DNA from: Spirochaetaceae bacterium
GTDB lineage: Bacteria; Spirochaetota; Spirochaetia; SZUA-6; Bin103
NCBI GenBank assembly: GCA_028821475.1
Contig: JAPPGB010000172.1
Location: 1-39,463, forward strand
Reading direction: 5' to 3'
DNA: 39,463 nt
Both the position numbers and the translations under genes were made by a program. Below, piece after piece: positions 21,745-28,895 of the stretch. Each line of letters opens with the position of its first letter. The first letter of the stretch is position 1. Below the pieces are notes generated by a model. That model ran no database searches, was not told where the DNA came from, and saw only the letters and a list, made by a program, of their open reading frames with translations.

Positions 21745-22563
21745 TCACGGTGCGGCGCGTTCCGGCTCGGCGCGCCGCCGGCGCCGCATGTCGTTGCCGC
21801 GGTATGTACGTTCGCCGCACACCACCACACGCTTGGGATCCCACGCACCGGCGTGGTGATCGACCACGTGGTAGCCGGCGGTGAGCGTCATGCGGGTGCC
21901 GTCGGTGCGGTTGCGGCCGGCGGCGTGCGCGAGCATGCTGTCGATCGCCAGCATGCCGCCGGCCGGCATCGGAACCGAGATGCGCTGCTCCAGGAGGCCG
22001 GAAGCGATCCACCACGGGTCGTTCTCCGCCCTCAGCCCCGGTGCGAAATCGGGCAGCAGGTGGCTGCCGGGAATGACCTGCGTGCAGCCGTTCTCGAGGT
22101 TGGTGTCCTCCAGGTAGAACAGGATCGTGCAGATGGTGCGCGACCAGTTGCCCACGTCCCGGTGCAGCTCGATCGACATCGCCGTGCGGTCGTCCTGGCG
22201 CCGCAGGGTGAGGTGGTTGTGACGATTGAGCAGGTACTCCACGTCGGGGCCGAGCAGCGACTGCAGCGCCGGCGCCACTTCCGGGCCGCCGAGCGCGCGC
22301 CGGATCGCCCCGCCGCGTTCCCAAATCGCCGACAGGCGCATCACGTCGCCGCGATAGTCGCGAACCAGCGGCTCCACCGCCTGCTCGATGGCGTCCGCGG
22401 CCTGCTCCTTGATCGCCTCCACCAACTCGGCGGGCAGGCGCCACGGCAGCTTGAGGAATCCGTTGTAGCGAAAGAAGCGGAACTCATCGGTGGTAAGCGG
22501 GCGTGGTTCCCGGTTGGCAAGGGGACTTGGTTCCTTGATGGAAACAGGACGTGCTTCCTGCAT
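21745..22563 (-). CDS. Phytanoyl-CoA dioxygenase (PhyH) family oxygenase with N-terminal octapeptide repeats
   Basis: Fe(II)/2-oxoglutarate oxygenase of 272 residues. The iron ligands are H134 and D136 in IELHRDVGNW and H213 in MLAHAAGRNR, with R224 (GTRMTLTAGY) as the likely 2-oxoglutarate arginine. YLEDTNLENGCTQVIPGSHL is the usual core. Before the family domain, which starts near LTTDEFRFFRYNGFL, the protein has three octapeptides: QEARPVSI, KEPSPLAN and REPRPLTT. They come from three 24-bp DNA repeats. The gene is divergent from the SDR gene with only 24 nt between the start codons. It has no clear Shine-Dalgarno sequence. The substrate is unknown. Confidence 0.9.
   Translation of the reverse strand: MQEARPVSIKEPSPLANREPRPLTTDEFRFFRYNGFLKLPWRLPAELVEAIKEQAADAIEQAVEPLVRDYRGDVMRLSAIWERGGAIRRALGGPEVAPALQSLLGPDVEYLLNRHNHLTLRRQDDRTAMSIELHRDVGNWSRTICTILFYLEDTNLENGCTQVIPGSHLLPDFAPGLRAENDPWWIASGLLEQRISVPMPAGGMLAIDSMLAHAAGRNRTDGTRMTLTAGYHVVDHHAGAWDPKRVVVCGERTYRGNDMRRRRRAEPERAAP
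22489..22560. repeat. Three in-frame 24-bp repeats in the PhyH 5' end
   Basis: On the minus strand the units are 22537-22560, 22513-22536 and 22489-22512, all exactly 24 nt and sharing GGAA-CA-G-CC-TT-CCA-C. They encode the octapeptides QEARPVSI, KEPSPLAN and REPRPLTT directly after the start methionine. They also occupy the -35 side of the divergent SDR promoter, so they may be operators as well as coding sequence. Confidence 0.8.
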
Positions 22564-22576
22564 GGCTGATACTCGC

Positions 22577-22582
22577 TATTAT
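22577..22582 (+). promoter_or_regulatory. Putative -10 element of the SDR gene
   Basis: TATTAT ends 5 nt before the SDR ATG at 22588, and no ribosome site is present. The whole divergent gap is only 24 nt, so both flanking genes would need promoter parts inside each other's coding sequence and very short or absent leaders. Confidence 0.45.
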
Positions 22583-22587
22583 GTCGC

Positions 22588-23376
22588 ATGGACCTTGGTT
22601 TGCAAAACATGGTTGCCATCGTGACCGGTGGCAGTTTCGGAATCGGACGCGCGGCGGCGGAGCGGTTCGCGCGCGAGGGCGCCCGGGTGGCGATCGTGGC
22701 GCGCAACCAGGCGGACCTGGACACCGCGGCACGCGAGATCTCGGCCGCGACCGGCACGGAAGTGCTGCCGGTGGCCGCCGACGTCGGCGACATGGCGCAG
22801 GTCCGGGCGATGGCGGAGCGCGTGCGCAGTCACTTCGGGCGCATCGACATCCTGGTCAACAACGCCGGCACCGGCAACGCCTATGCGTTCGAGGAGATGG
22901 ACGACGACCTGCTTGGCGAAGACCTGCAGCTCAAGCTGTACGGGGCCGTGCATTGCACCCGCGCCGTACTGCCGGCGCTCAAGGAGCACGGCGGCGTGGT
23001 GATCAACATCACCACCCCCGCCGGCAAGGCGGCGCCCGGTGGCTCGGTGCCCACCTCGCTGTCGCGCGCGGCCGGCATCGCCCTCACCAAGGCGCTGGCC
23101 AACGAGTACGCCGGCGCCGGCATCCGGGTGAACACGGTGTGCGTGAGCAATATCAGGAGCCGGCAGAACGACCGCCGCTGGCAGAGCGCGCACGCGGACG
23201 ACCCGTCCTACACGTTGGAGCAGTTCTACCAGGACGGTGGCAAGCGCATCCCGCTCGGTCGCATCGCGCCCGCCGAGGAGGCCGGCGACGTGATCGTGTT
23301 CCTGGCCTCGGCGCGCGCCGCCTTCGTAACCGGCTCCGCCATCAACGTCGACGGCGGCGCCGCCCCCACGGTGTAA
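22588..23376 (+). CDS. SDR-family oxidoreductase homologue with altered catalytic residues
   Basis: Rossmann-fold protein of 262 residues in the short-chain dehydrogenase family. The cofactor motif TGGSFGIG (13-20), NNAG (91-94) and the C-terminal FVTGSAINVDGGAAPTV are intact. At the active site the family pattern S/Y-x3-K is not conserved. Where YSASKAA would stand the sequence reads TSLSRAAG, so the tyrosine is T156 and the lysine is R160, and the serine position near 143 is threonine. Either it is a binding protein or it uses different chemistry. It starts 24 nt from the divergent PhyH gene, possibly co-regulated with it. Confidence 0.9.
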   Translation: MDLGLQNMVAIVTGGSFGIGRAAAERFAREGARVAIVARNQADLDTAAREISAATGTEVLPVAADVGDMAQVRAMAERVRSHFGRIDILVNNAGTGNAYAFEEMDDDLLGEDLQLKLYGAVHCTRAVLPALKEHGGVVINITTPAGKAAPGGSVPTSLSRAAGIALTKALANEYAGAGIRVNTVCVSNIRSRQNDRRWQSAHADDPSYTLEQFYQDGGKRIPLGRIAPAEEAGDVIVFLASARAAFVTGSAINVDGGAAPTV

Positions 23377-23417
23377 CGGAGTCGATGCGTACCGCTCAGT
23401 GGAGCGCCGCGGCACGG

Positions 23418-23445
23418 TTGACACGTTCCTGGCAGCGTAGAGAAT
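23418..23445 (+). promoter_or_regulatory. Promoter of the orphan antitoxin
   Basis: A perfect TTGACA (23418-23423) is followed after 16 nt by GAGAAT (23440-23445), which matches the -10 consensus at four of six positions. Transcription would begin at about the ATG, 23452, again a leaderless arrangement, although GAGAATGAG could act as a weak ribosome site. Confidence 0.5.
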
Positions 23446-23451
23446 GAGACT

Positions 23452-23637
23452 ATGTCCTCCGTCAAGGAAGCAGCCCGCGACGTGATCGAACGGCTTCGCG
23501 ACGACGCGAGCTGGGACGATCTGATGTACGAGCTCTACGTGAAGCAGAAGATCGAGCAAGGGATCGCCGACGTCGAAGCCCAGCGAGTCATCCCGCACGA
23601 GCGCATCAGAGCCGAGCTTCTCGAGCGTGAGAGTTAG
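23452..23637 (+). CDS. Orphan RelB-like antitoxin-type small protein
   Basis: A 61-residue protein with the pattern WDDLMYELYVKQKIEQGIAD, then EAQRVIPHERIRAELLE. This pattern is common in small proteins encoded directly before RelE/ParE-type toxins and annotated as antitoxins. Here the next gene, 18 nt downstream, is a flavoenzyme and no RelE-like frame is present on either strand, so it is an orphan. It may protect against a related toxin elsewhere or be a remnant of a lost module. The family assignment is by sequence memory, not by a search. Confidence 0.7.
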   Translation: MSSVKEAARDVIERLRDDASWDDLMYELYVKQKIEQGIADVEAQRVIPHERIRAELLERES

Positions 23638-23655
23638 CTGGTCTGAGCTGCGCGC

Positions 23656-24840
23656 ATGCGGATCGGGGTGGTCGGGGCGGGGGTGTTCGGTCTGGCGGCG
23701 GCCATTGAGGCGCGCACCCGCGGACACGAGGTAACAGTCTTCGAGCGGGGGGAAATCCCTCACCCGGCGGCCAGCTCCACCGACGTGGCGAAGGGGATAC
23801 GCCGCATGTGGTACGCCAGCGACAACGACACCTACGTCGAGCTGGCGGAACGGGCCGCCGTGCAGTGGCGGGCCTGGGAGGATCGGTCGGGAGAGTGTTT
23901 CTACCACCAGGTCGGGAGCCTTCGGGCAGTCGCCGACTTCAGAGCCGGCAGCCCGATGCGGGCCAGCGCCGACTTCCTGCTCGACCGCGGCGCCGAGATC
24001 GCGGTGCTGTCGGCGGACGAGGCCGGACAGCGATTTCCGCAGTTCCGCTTCGCCGCCGGCGAGACGTGCGTGTTCGATCCGTGGGCCGGCTACCTGGAGA
24101 GCGCCCGCGCCATCGCCGTCATGGCCGGCATCGCCCGCGACGGCGGATGCCGGGTCTACACTTCAACACCGGTCACCAGCGTCGAGGAGCAGGCGTCGGG
24201 TGTCGAGGTGAGGTTCCGGGATGGACGCGAGCGGTTCGACCGCGTCGTGGTGGCGGCGGGGCCGTGGGTGGGCCGGCTCCTGCCCGCCGTCGGTGCGAAG
24301 GTAAGGATCACCCGGCAACAGATGCTGTTGATCGAGCCGCCGGACCGGCACGCATTCAGCGGCGACCGACTGCCCGTGTGGATGATCGACGAGGGCGGCG
24401 AGGGATGGTACGGGTTTCCGCTCCTGCGCGGTGGCTATGCAAAGGTCGCCCGCGACCGGCTCGGCGAAACGGTGGACCCGGACGTCGAACGCTCCGGCAC
24501 CGAGGAGTTCGCCCGCGACGCCCTCGATTTCGTACGCCGGCGGCTTCCAGCCCTGGCCGCCGGAACGGTGGTCGAAGGACGCTCCTGCCTGTATACCAAC
24601 ACGCCGGACGACCACTTCCTGGTGGACCGCGTACCGGGCTCGGAGCGGATCTTCGTGGCCGGCGGCGGCAGCGGCCACGGCTTCAAGTTCGGCGGCGCGC
24701 TCGGCCCGGTGATCGTCGATGCCGTCGAGGACTGCCCCAACCCGCTCGGCGACCGCTTCCGGATCGGCAACCGCCTGACCGCCGCCCGCACCCCGGGCAC
24801 CGACCACACGCGCGGATTCGCCCAGCCGCCCCCGGCCTGA
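23656..24840 (+). CDS. FAD-dependent amine oxidase, monomeric sarcosine oxidase / N-methyltryptophan oxidase type
   Basis: DAO-superfamily flavoenzyme of 394 residues. The N-terminal dinucleotide-binding motif is GVVGAGVFGLAAAIEAR and the acidic strand end is E30. C311 in EGRSCLYTNTPDDHFLVDR aligns with the cysteine that holds FAD covalently in monomeric sarcosine oxidase, and VAGGGSGHGFKFGGALG is the matching C-terminal FAD motif. Such enzymes oxidise N-methylated or secondary amino acids to aldehyde or imine plus hydrogen peroxide. The exact amine cannot be told. No catalase or folate enzyme is nearby. It lies 18 nt after the orphan antitoxin. Confidence 0.9.
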   Translation: MRIGVVGAGVFGLAAAIEARTRGHEVTVFERGEIPHPAASSTDVAKGIRRMWYASDNDTYVELAERAAVQWRAWEDRSGECFYHQVGSLRAVADFRAGSPMRASADFLLDRGAEIAVLSADEAGQRFPQFRFAAGETCVFDPWAGYLESARAIAVMAGIARDGGCRVYTSTPVTSVEEQASGVEVRFRDGRERFDRVVVAAGPWVGRLLPAVGAKVRITRQQMLLIEPPDRHAFSGDRLPVWMIDEGGEGWYGFPLLRGGYAKVARDRLGETVDPDVERSGTEEFARDALDFVRRRLPALAAGTVVEGRSCLYTNTPDDHFLVDRVPGSERIFVAGGGSGHGFKFGGALGPVIVDAVEDCPNPLGDRFRIGNRLTAARTPGTDHTRGFAQPPPA

Positions 24841-24890
24841 CCCGGCCAAGGCGGGCCCGGCGGTCACCTACCGCCCGTTCTCCTCGTACG

Positions 24891-25085
24891 TCACCGCTCA
24901 TCCGCGCGTTCCGCGGCGATCAGGCGGCTGGCACTGACCCCTTCCGGCAGGCGAGGACTCGGCATGGCGTGCAACTCGTCGACGCTACATGGCGCCAACG
25001 GAGGTTCCGCAATGCCTCGGCGTATGAGGTCCTCGGCGGCTTGGTCATCACCACGTCGGTTTGGTACGGCTCGCGGTGAGTCCAA
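24891..25085 (-). pseudogene. Probable Phd-type antitoxin remnant
   Basis: The 272-nt gap between the flavoenzyme and the RNA ligase holds a minus-strand frame ending RLPEGVSASRLIAAERADER, which resembles the toxin-binding C-terminus of prevent-host-death antitoxins, preceded by DLIRRGIAEPPLAP. A second frame upstream reads REPYQTDVVMTKPPRTSYAE, similar to the GEPYQTDVVVT part of such antitoxins. The two parts are in different frames and the DNA-binding start is missing. No toxin follows. This is a weak, pattern-based call. Confidence 0.35.
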
Positions 25086-25112
25086 GCGCGGCTTCTTGCA
25101 GTCACGGGCGGT

Positions 25113-26165
25113 TCAGTTGAACTCCGTGCCGCCGCGGCGCGTCAGGTACTTGCCGGAGACGCTCTTCAGGATCACTCGGCCGAACTCGTGCGAAACGCGC
25201 TCGGCGGCCGGCCGCACCACCACGCCCTCGCGCACGTGCGCGCCGCCGAGCGTCGTGGCGCCGTCGGTCAGCTCCTGCAGTTTCACCAGGCTGAACGACC
25301 CCCGGTAAAGCACCGGCACCAGCGGAAACAGGTCGCTCAGCGACTCGGCCATCTCGTCCGGGGTCAGGTAGCGGCCCTGTCCCGGCTCCCCCACGTAGGC
25401 ATCGAACACCGCGAAGTCGGGGTTGGACTTGCCGTAGTGCAGGTCCTGCACGCCGCGGCCGTACACTTCGCCGAGGACGTAGCAGGGCGCACCGTCGCCG
25501 GCGAGGCGGGCGCGCGCCGCCTCGAATGCCTCCTGGTGCGCACGCCACGTGCGCACGTACAGGTTGCCCTCGTTGGCCTCGTTCAGCAGCAGCGTCAGGC
25601 CCTTGTCCGACATCCCCTTGGAGGTGACGATCGGGCCGTGCTCGGGGTGCCAGCCGAGGCAGCACCAGGTGCCGTGCAGCTTCTCGGTGATCGCCACCGG
25701 CTCGCCGTCGCGGAACTCGTCGGGATACTTCTTGAAGTCCTCGATGTCGTACTTGACGGTGGCGCCGTGCGCGGCAACCACCTCGCCCTGCATGGAGATC
25801 GGGATCGGCGGCTCGTACTTGACCAGTTCCAGCAGCTCGGTGACGTCATCGCCCTCGGCTACCTGCCGCCCGCGGATCATCCCGTCGCGGACCGGGTAGA
25901 CCAGCCCCTGCGACAGCGAGCCGCGAAGTTGCACCGCCTTGACGCGGTTCTTCCGGCTGCCGGCCAGTTTGCCTTCCAGCCCCAGCTCGGCGATCAGCCA
26001 GTCGGGACACACCGCGCCCTCCGGGATGTAGGCGGCCAGGTCGCCGTCGGTGAAGCTGTCCTTGCCGACGACGCAACGGAACCCGCCGATCGCGGCCAGT
26101 TCCAGGCGGTCGGCGTTGGGGTGCTGCTCGATGCGCAGCGCGTAGACTCGTGATTCGAATGCCAT
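25113..26165 (-). CDS. RNA ligase, DRB0094 (Deinococcus Rnl5) family
   Basis: ATP-dependent RNA ligase of 350 residues. An N-terminal OB-like domain (RIEQHPNADRLELAAIGGF, LVYPVRDG) is followed by the nucleotidyltransferase domain. Motif I is EKLHGT with the adenylated lysine K162, motif III GEVYGRGVQDL, motif IIIa FAVFDAYV, motif IV REGVVVRP and motif V ILKSVSGKY with K334. The OB-first order and the KLHG motif fit the Deinococcus radiodurans ligase, which seals 3'-OH/5'-PO4 nicks with RNA on the 3'-OH side. ATG 26165 is chosen; an ATG at 26183 adds six residues. No partner repair gene is linked. The motif set is complete. Confidence 0.88.
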   Translation of the reverse strand: MAFESRVYALRIEQHPNADRLELAAIGGFRCVVGKDSFTDGDLAAYIPEGAVCPDWLIAELGLEGKLAGSRKNRVKAVQLRGSLSQGLVYPVRDGMIRGRQVAEGDDVTELLELVKYEPPIPISMQGEVVAAHGATVKYDIEDFKKYPDEFRDGEPVAITEKLHGTWCCLGWHPEHGPIVTSKGMSDKGLTLLLNEANEGNLYVRTWRAHQEAFEAARARLAGDGAPCYVLGEVYGRGVQDLHYGKSNPDFAVFDAYVGEPGQGRYLTPDEMAESLSDLFPLVPVLYRGSFSLVKLQELTDGATTLGGAHVREGVVVRPAAERVSHEFGRVILKSVSGKYLTRRGGTEFN

Positions 26166-26233
26166 GGTCGAGCGGCGGAACATAAGAACGCGGACAAGCG
26201 GTCGTCAAGGCGCTGCCGAACCATCTGCCGGAT

Positions 26234-27448
26234 CTAGTCGGTGGGCAGCGCGGCCCCGGACAGAAAGTCGATCAGGTTGACGTGCCTGATGCCGTCGAGC
26301 GGTCCCGGCGCTATCGGGTCCATGGAAAGAATCACCTTGGCGTGGGCGTCGCCGGTGCGCAGGAGAGACGATTTCTCCCGCTCCAGCGTCTCCGGGGCCC
26401 CGATCAGGTAGCTCACCTGCACGTACACGCGCCCGTTCGCCCCCTCCGCGACGAAGTCAATCTCCCTGCTGCCGACGGTGCCCACCGCTACTTGATAGTC
26501 GCGGCGCAGCAATTCGTGGAACACCAGGTTCTCCAGGTCGCCGGCAATCCACCGCTCCTGGGTGCCCAGAAGTCCCCGGCGCAGCCCGAGATCGCCCAGG
26601 TAGTACTTGCTGCCGACTTGCAGATGGCGCTTGCCGCGCACGTCGAACCGGTCGACCCTGTCCAGCACGAACGCGTCGCACAGATAGGAGAGGTAATTCA
26701 GCACGGTATCCGCGGTTCCACGCCGCTGTTGCGAGCGCATGTAGTCCGAGATCCTCTTGCCGGAGGTGAGATTGCCGACGTTGTCCATGGCCAGACGAAC
26801 GATCGATTCGAACATGTCCAGATCGCGGATCGACTGCCGCTGCACGACATCACGCAGGGTGATCGTGCTGTAGACATCGCGCAGCATCTGCCGAACGAGG
26901 TCGGCGGAGAGATCGGTATGGAGCAGTCCGGGCAGGCCCCCCAGCGCACGGTAGCGCGAGAACAGATCGGCCGGCGCCGGCGATTCCCGCTGGGTCGCGG
27001 AGTAGAGCTCCCCGAACTCGCGCAGCGACAGCGGCAGCACGCGTAGCGTCACGTAGCGCCCGGCCAACCGTGTTGCGAGTTCTCCGGCGAACAGCGTCGA
27101 ATTCGATCCGGAGACAACGACGTGGGTCTCGTTCCGATTCTGGAGCGAAGCCACCGCGCGCTCCCAGTCGCGAATCTGTTGCACCTCGTCGACAATCACG
27201 TAGGTCCGACCGACGGCCCTCTGCTCCGCTACGTGCGCTACGAGGTCTCCAGCGTCGCGAATCCACTCGAACGCGAACTCCTCCATGTCGACGTACACCA
27301 CCCTGCCCCGGTCACGCAGAAGCCGGGCGAGTTGACGCAGGAGCACACTCTTTCCGACACGCCGGAGTCCCACCACCGCCACGGCCACCGGCGCGTCGAC
27401 GTAGCGCACCAGCTTGTCGAGATACGTGCCGCGCTTGATCTCATACAC
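26234..27448 (-). CDS. AAA-family ATPase with DUF4143 C-terminal domain
   Basis: A 404-residue protein. The AAA_14-type ATPase has Walker A GLRRVGKSVLL, Walker B YVIVDEVQQIRDWERAV and sensor VVVSGSNSTLF, followed by a helical part and the C-terminal DUF4143 region (FVLDRVDRFDVRGKRHLQVG, KYYLGDLGLRRG, NLVFHELLRRDYQVAVG). DUF4143 ends in a nuclease-like EIDFVAEGANGRVYVQVSY with the D/E-x-K-like pattern altered, since the usual lysine is V or Q. Members are widespread single genes of unknown role. GTG 27448 matches the usual start (YEIKRGTYLDKLVRY); the frame upstream to 27922 is not homologous. Confidence 0.85.
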   Translation of the reverse strand: MYEIKRGTYLDKLVRYVDAPVAVAVVGLRRVGKSVLLRQLARLLRDRGRVVYVDMEEFAFEWIRDAGDLVAHVAEQRAVGRTYVIVDEVQQIRDWERAVASLQNRNETHVVVSGSNSTLFAGELATRLAGRYVTLRVLPLSLREFGELYSATQRESPAPADLFSRYRALGGLPGLLHTDLSADLVRQMLRDVYSTITLRDVVQRQSIRDLDMFESIVRLAMDNVGNLTSGKRISDYMRSQQRRGTADTVLNYLSYLCDAFVLDRVDRFDVRGKRHLQVGSKYYLGDLGLRRGLLGTQERWIAGDLENLVFHELLRRDYQVAVGTVGSREIDFVAEGANGRVYVQVSYLIGAPETLEREKSSLLRTGDAHAKVILSMDPIAPGPLDGIRHVNLIDFLSGAALPTD

Positions 27449-27454
27449 GGTCCT

Positions 27455-27460
27455 ATTGTA
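27455..27460 (-). promoter_or_regulatory. Putative proximal -10 of the DUF4143 ATPase
   Basis: On the minus strand TACAAT (27455-27460) matches five of six consensus positions and ends 6 nt before GTG 27448. No -35 is convincing. It fits the leaderless spacing. Confidence 0.4.
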
Positions 27461-27493
27461 ATCGAAATACGCGCGATGTTGCAGAAACTTTCG

Positions 27494-27509
27494 AGTATAG
27501 CAAGTGCTA
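27494..27509 (-). promoter_or_regulatory. Extended -10 promoter overlapped by a palindrome
   Basis: On the minus strand TGC-TATACT (27494-27502) is an extended -10. The 12-bp stretch 27498-27509 (TAGCAAGTGCTA on the plus strand) is an inverted repeat with 5-bp arms, TAGCA and TGCTA, overlapping the -10. It could be an operator for a repressor of the DUF4143 gene. Confidence 0.4.
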
Positions 27510-27833
27510 ATCGCTGATATTTCGCCTCCGTGGAGCGGGCAGGCGGTACACGCGCGGGCTCGACGACCACGCTCCGTGCATTGGGTAGCTGCACACGACA
27601 GTCCTTGCCAAGTGTCACCATGGAGCAGCCAGCTATCCGGTTTCAACCTGCCGCCGTCTGCCGCCGTCAGTCGTCGCGGGTAATCAGGGCTTACGAAGCG
27701 CCATTCGTTGCGATGGCGCGTGAGGACGTCCGCCGCCAGTTCCCGGCGGTTGGCACGATCGGGCGGGACGTGGTCAGAATTGCCTGTGACCAGCCACGAG
27801 CCGCCACGACCGGCGGGAGCCGGTGCAGGTACA

Positions 27834-28799
27834 GTGCGTGCCACACGATTGCTGGACCGGCCGATCATCACGCCCGAGCTCGACCCGTCGATCGGGCGCA
27901 ACATCCAGGGGCCGTCGATCATCCGCGTGCCCGACTGGGTCGGGAGTGCCCTCGGGCGCTACTACCTCTACTTCGCCGACCACAAGGGCCTCTTCATCCG
28001 GCTGGCGTACGCCGAAGCGGTAACCGGGCCGTGGCGCATCCACCGCCCCGGGGCATTGCGACTTGAGGATTCCCACTTTCTCACCCGGCCTCCGGAGTTG
28101 GACCCGGAGGAGGAGCGGCACCTGCTGGCGCGCTACGCCAAGCGCGGCGTGCGCCTGCCGCACGACCCGTTGCAGGAGGCGACCACGCCGCACATCGCCT
28201 CGCCGGAGGTTATCGTCGACCTCGAGCGGCGCGTGATCCGCATGTATTTCCACGGCCTCGAAGCCGCAGCCACCCAGGCCACGCGGGTGGCGGAATCCGC
28301 CGATGGGCTCCGCTTCGTCGCGAGGCAGCCGCTGGTCGGGCCGTCCTACCTGCGCATCTTCACCTGGGCAGGCGACACCTACGCGATCACCATGCCGGGA
28401 CAGTTGCACCGCGCCACCGACGGCGTGAGCCGGTTCGAGCCGGGCCCGCGGCTGTTCAATCCCCACATGCGCCACAACGCGCCGCTGGTGCGCGACGGGG
28501 TGCTGCACGTATTCTGGACCCAGGTCGGGGACGCGCCGGAGCGGATCCTGCTGAGCACCATCGACCTGGCCGGCGACTGGCGCTCATGGCGGGATTCGGA
28601 GCCGGTCGAGATCCTGCGCCCCGAACACGCGTGGGAGGGCGCCGCCGCGCCGGTGGAGCCATCCATACGCAGCACCGCCTACGGGACCGTCAACCAGCTT
28701 CGCGACCCGGCCATCCTGGAGGACGAAGGCCGCACCTACCTGCTGTACGCCGTCGCCGGCGAGAGCGGCATCGCGCTCGCAGAGCTGCAATTCCGGTAA
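27834..28799 (+). CDS. Beta-propeller glycosidase-like protein (GH43/GH32-like fold)
   Basis: A 321-residue protein with repeated beta-propeller blades: ITPELDPSIGRNIQGPSIIR, RYYLYFADHKGLFIRLAYAE, PEVIVDLERRVIRMYFHG, DTYAITMPGQLHRATDG and NQLRDPAILEDEGRTYLLYA. The blade pattern (YYLYFA, RMYFHG, TYLLYA) is typical of five-bladed glycosidases and related uncharacterised proteins. The catalytic acids cannot be assigned with confidence. GTG 27834 is the closest start to the first blade; GTG 27786 and the frame start at 27708 are alternatives. No signal peptide is evident, so a cytoplasmic role is likely. Confidence 0.7.
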   Translation: MRATRLLDRPIITPELDPSIGRNIQGPSIIRVPDWVGSALGRYYLYFADHKGLFIRLAYAEAVTGPWRIHRPGALRLEDSHFLTRPPELDPEEERHLLARYAKRGVRLPHDPLQEATTPHIASPEVIVDLERRVIRMYFHGLEAAATQATRVAESADGLRFVARQPLVGPSYLRIFTWAGDTYAITMPGQLHRATDGVSRFEPGPRLFNPHMRHNAPLVRDGVLHVFWTQVGDAPERILLSTIDLAGDWRSWRDSEPVEILRPEHAWEGAAAPVEPSIRSTAYGTVNQLRDPAILEDEGRTYLLYAVAGESGIALAELQFR

Positions 28800-28841
28800 A
28801 CCCGAACCACCGCGCCCACCGCGGCCGCGTCGGACGCCAAC

Positions 28842-28870
28842 TTGATAGTCCTGAATTCTCCGACTACGCT
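28842..28870 (+). promoter_or_regulatory. Promoter of the Xre/RES operon
   Basis: TTGATA (28842-28847) and TACGCT (28865-28870) are separated by exactly 17 nt. Between them lies TAGTC...GACTA, a short inverted repeat that could be an autoregulatory operator. Transcription would begin near 28877, ahead of the ribosome site at 28881. Confidence 0.5.
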
Positions 28871-28895
28871 TTCGGCATCCGAGGAGGAGCGGTGG

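Larger units (their letters stand above)
27449..27833. other. Divergent intergenic region with no supported gene
   Basis: About 385 nt between the DUF4143 gene and the propeller gene. The first 80 nt are clearly less GC-rich than the surroundings and hold the promoter elements listed separately. The remainder is open in several frames, but the translations are low-complexity Arg/Ala/Pro-rich shadows with no recognisable domain. Confidence 0.6.

Noticed and set aside
27530-27833. Short plus-strand gene upstream of the propeller protein
   Set aside because: The translation is Arg/Ala/Ser-rich without a domain, and no ribosome site was found.
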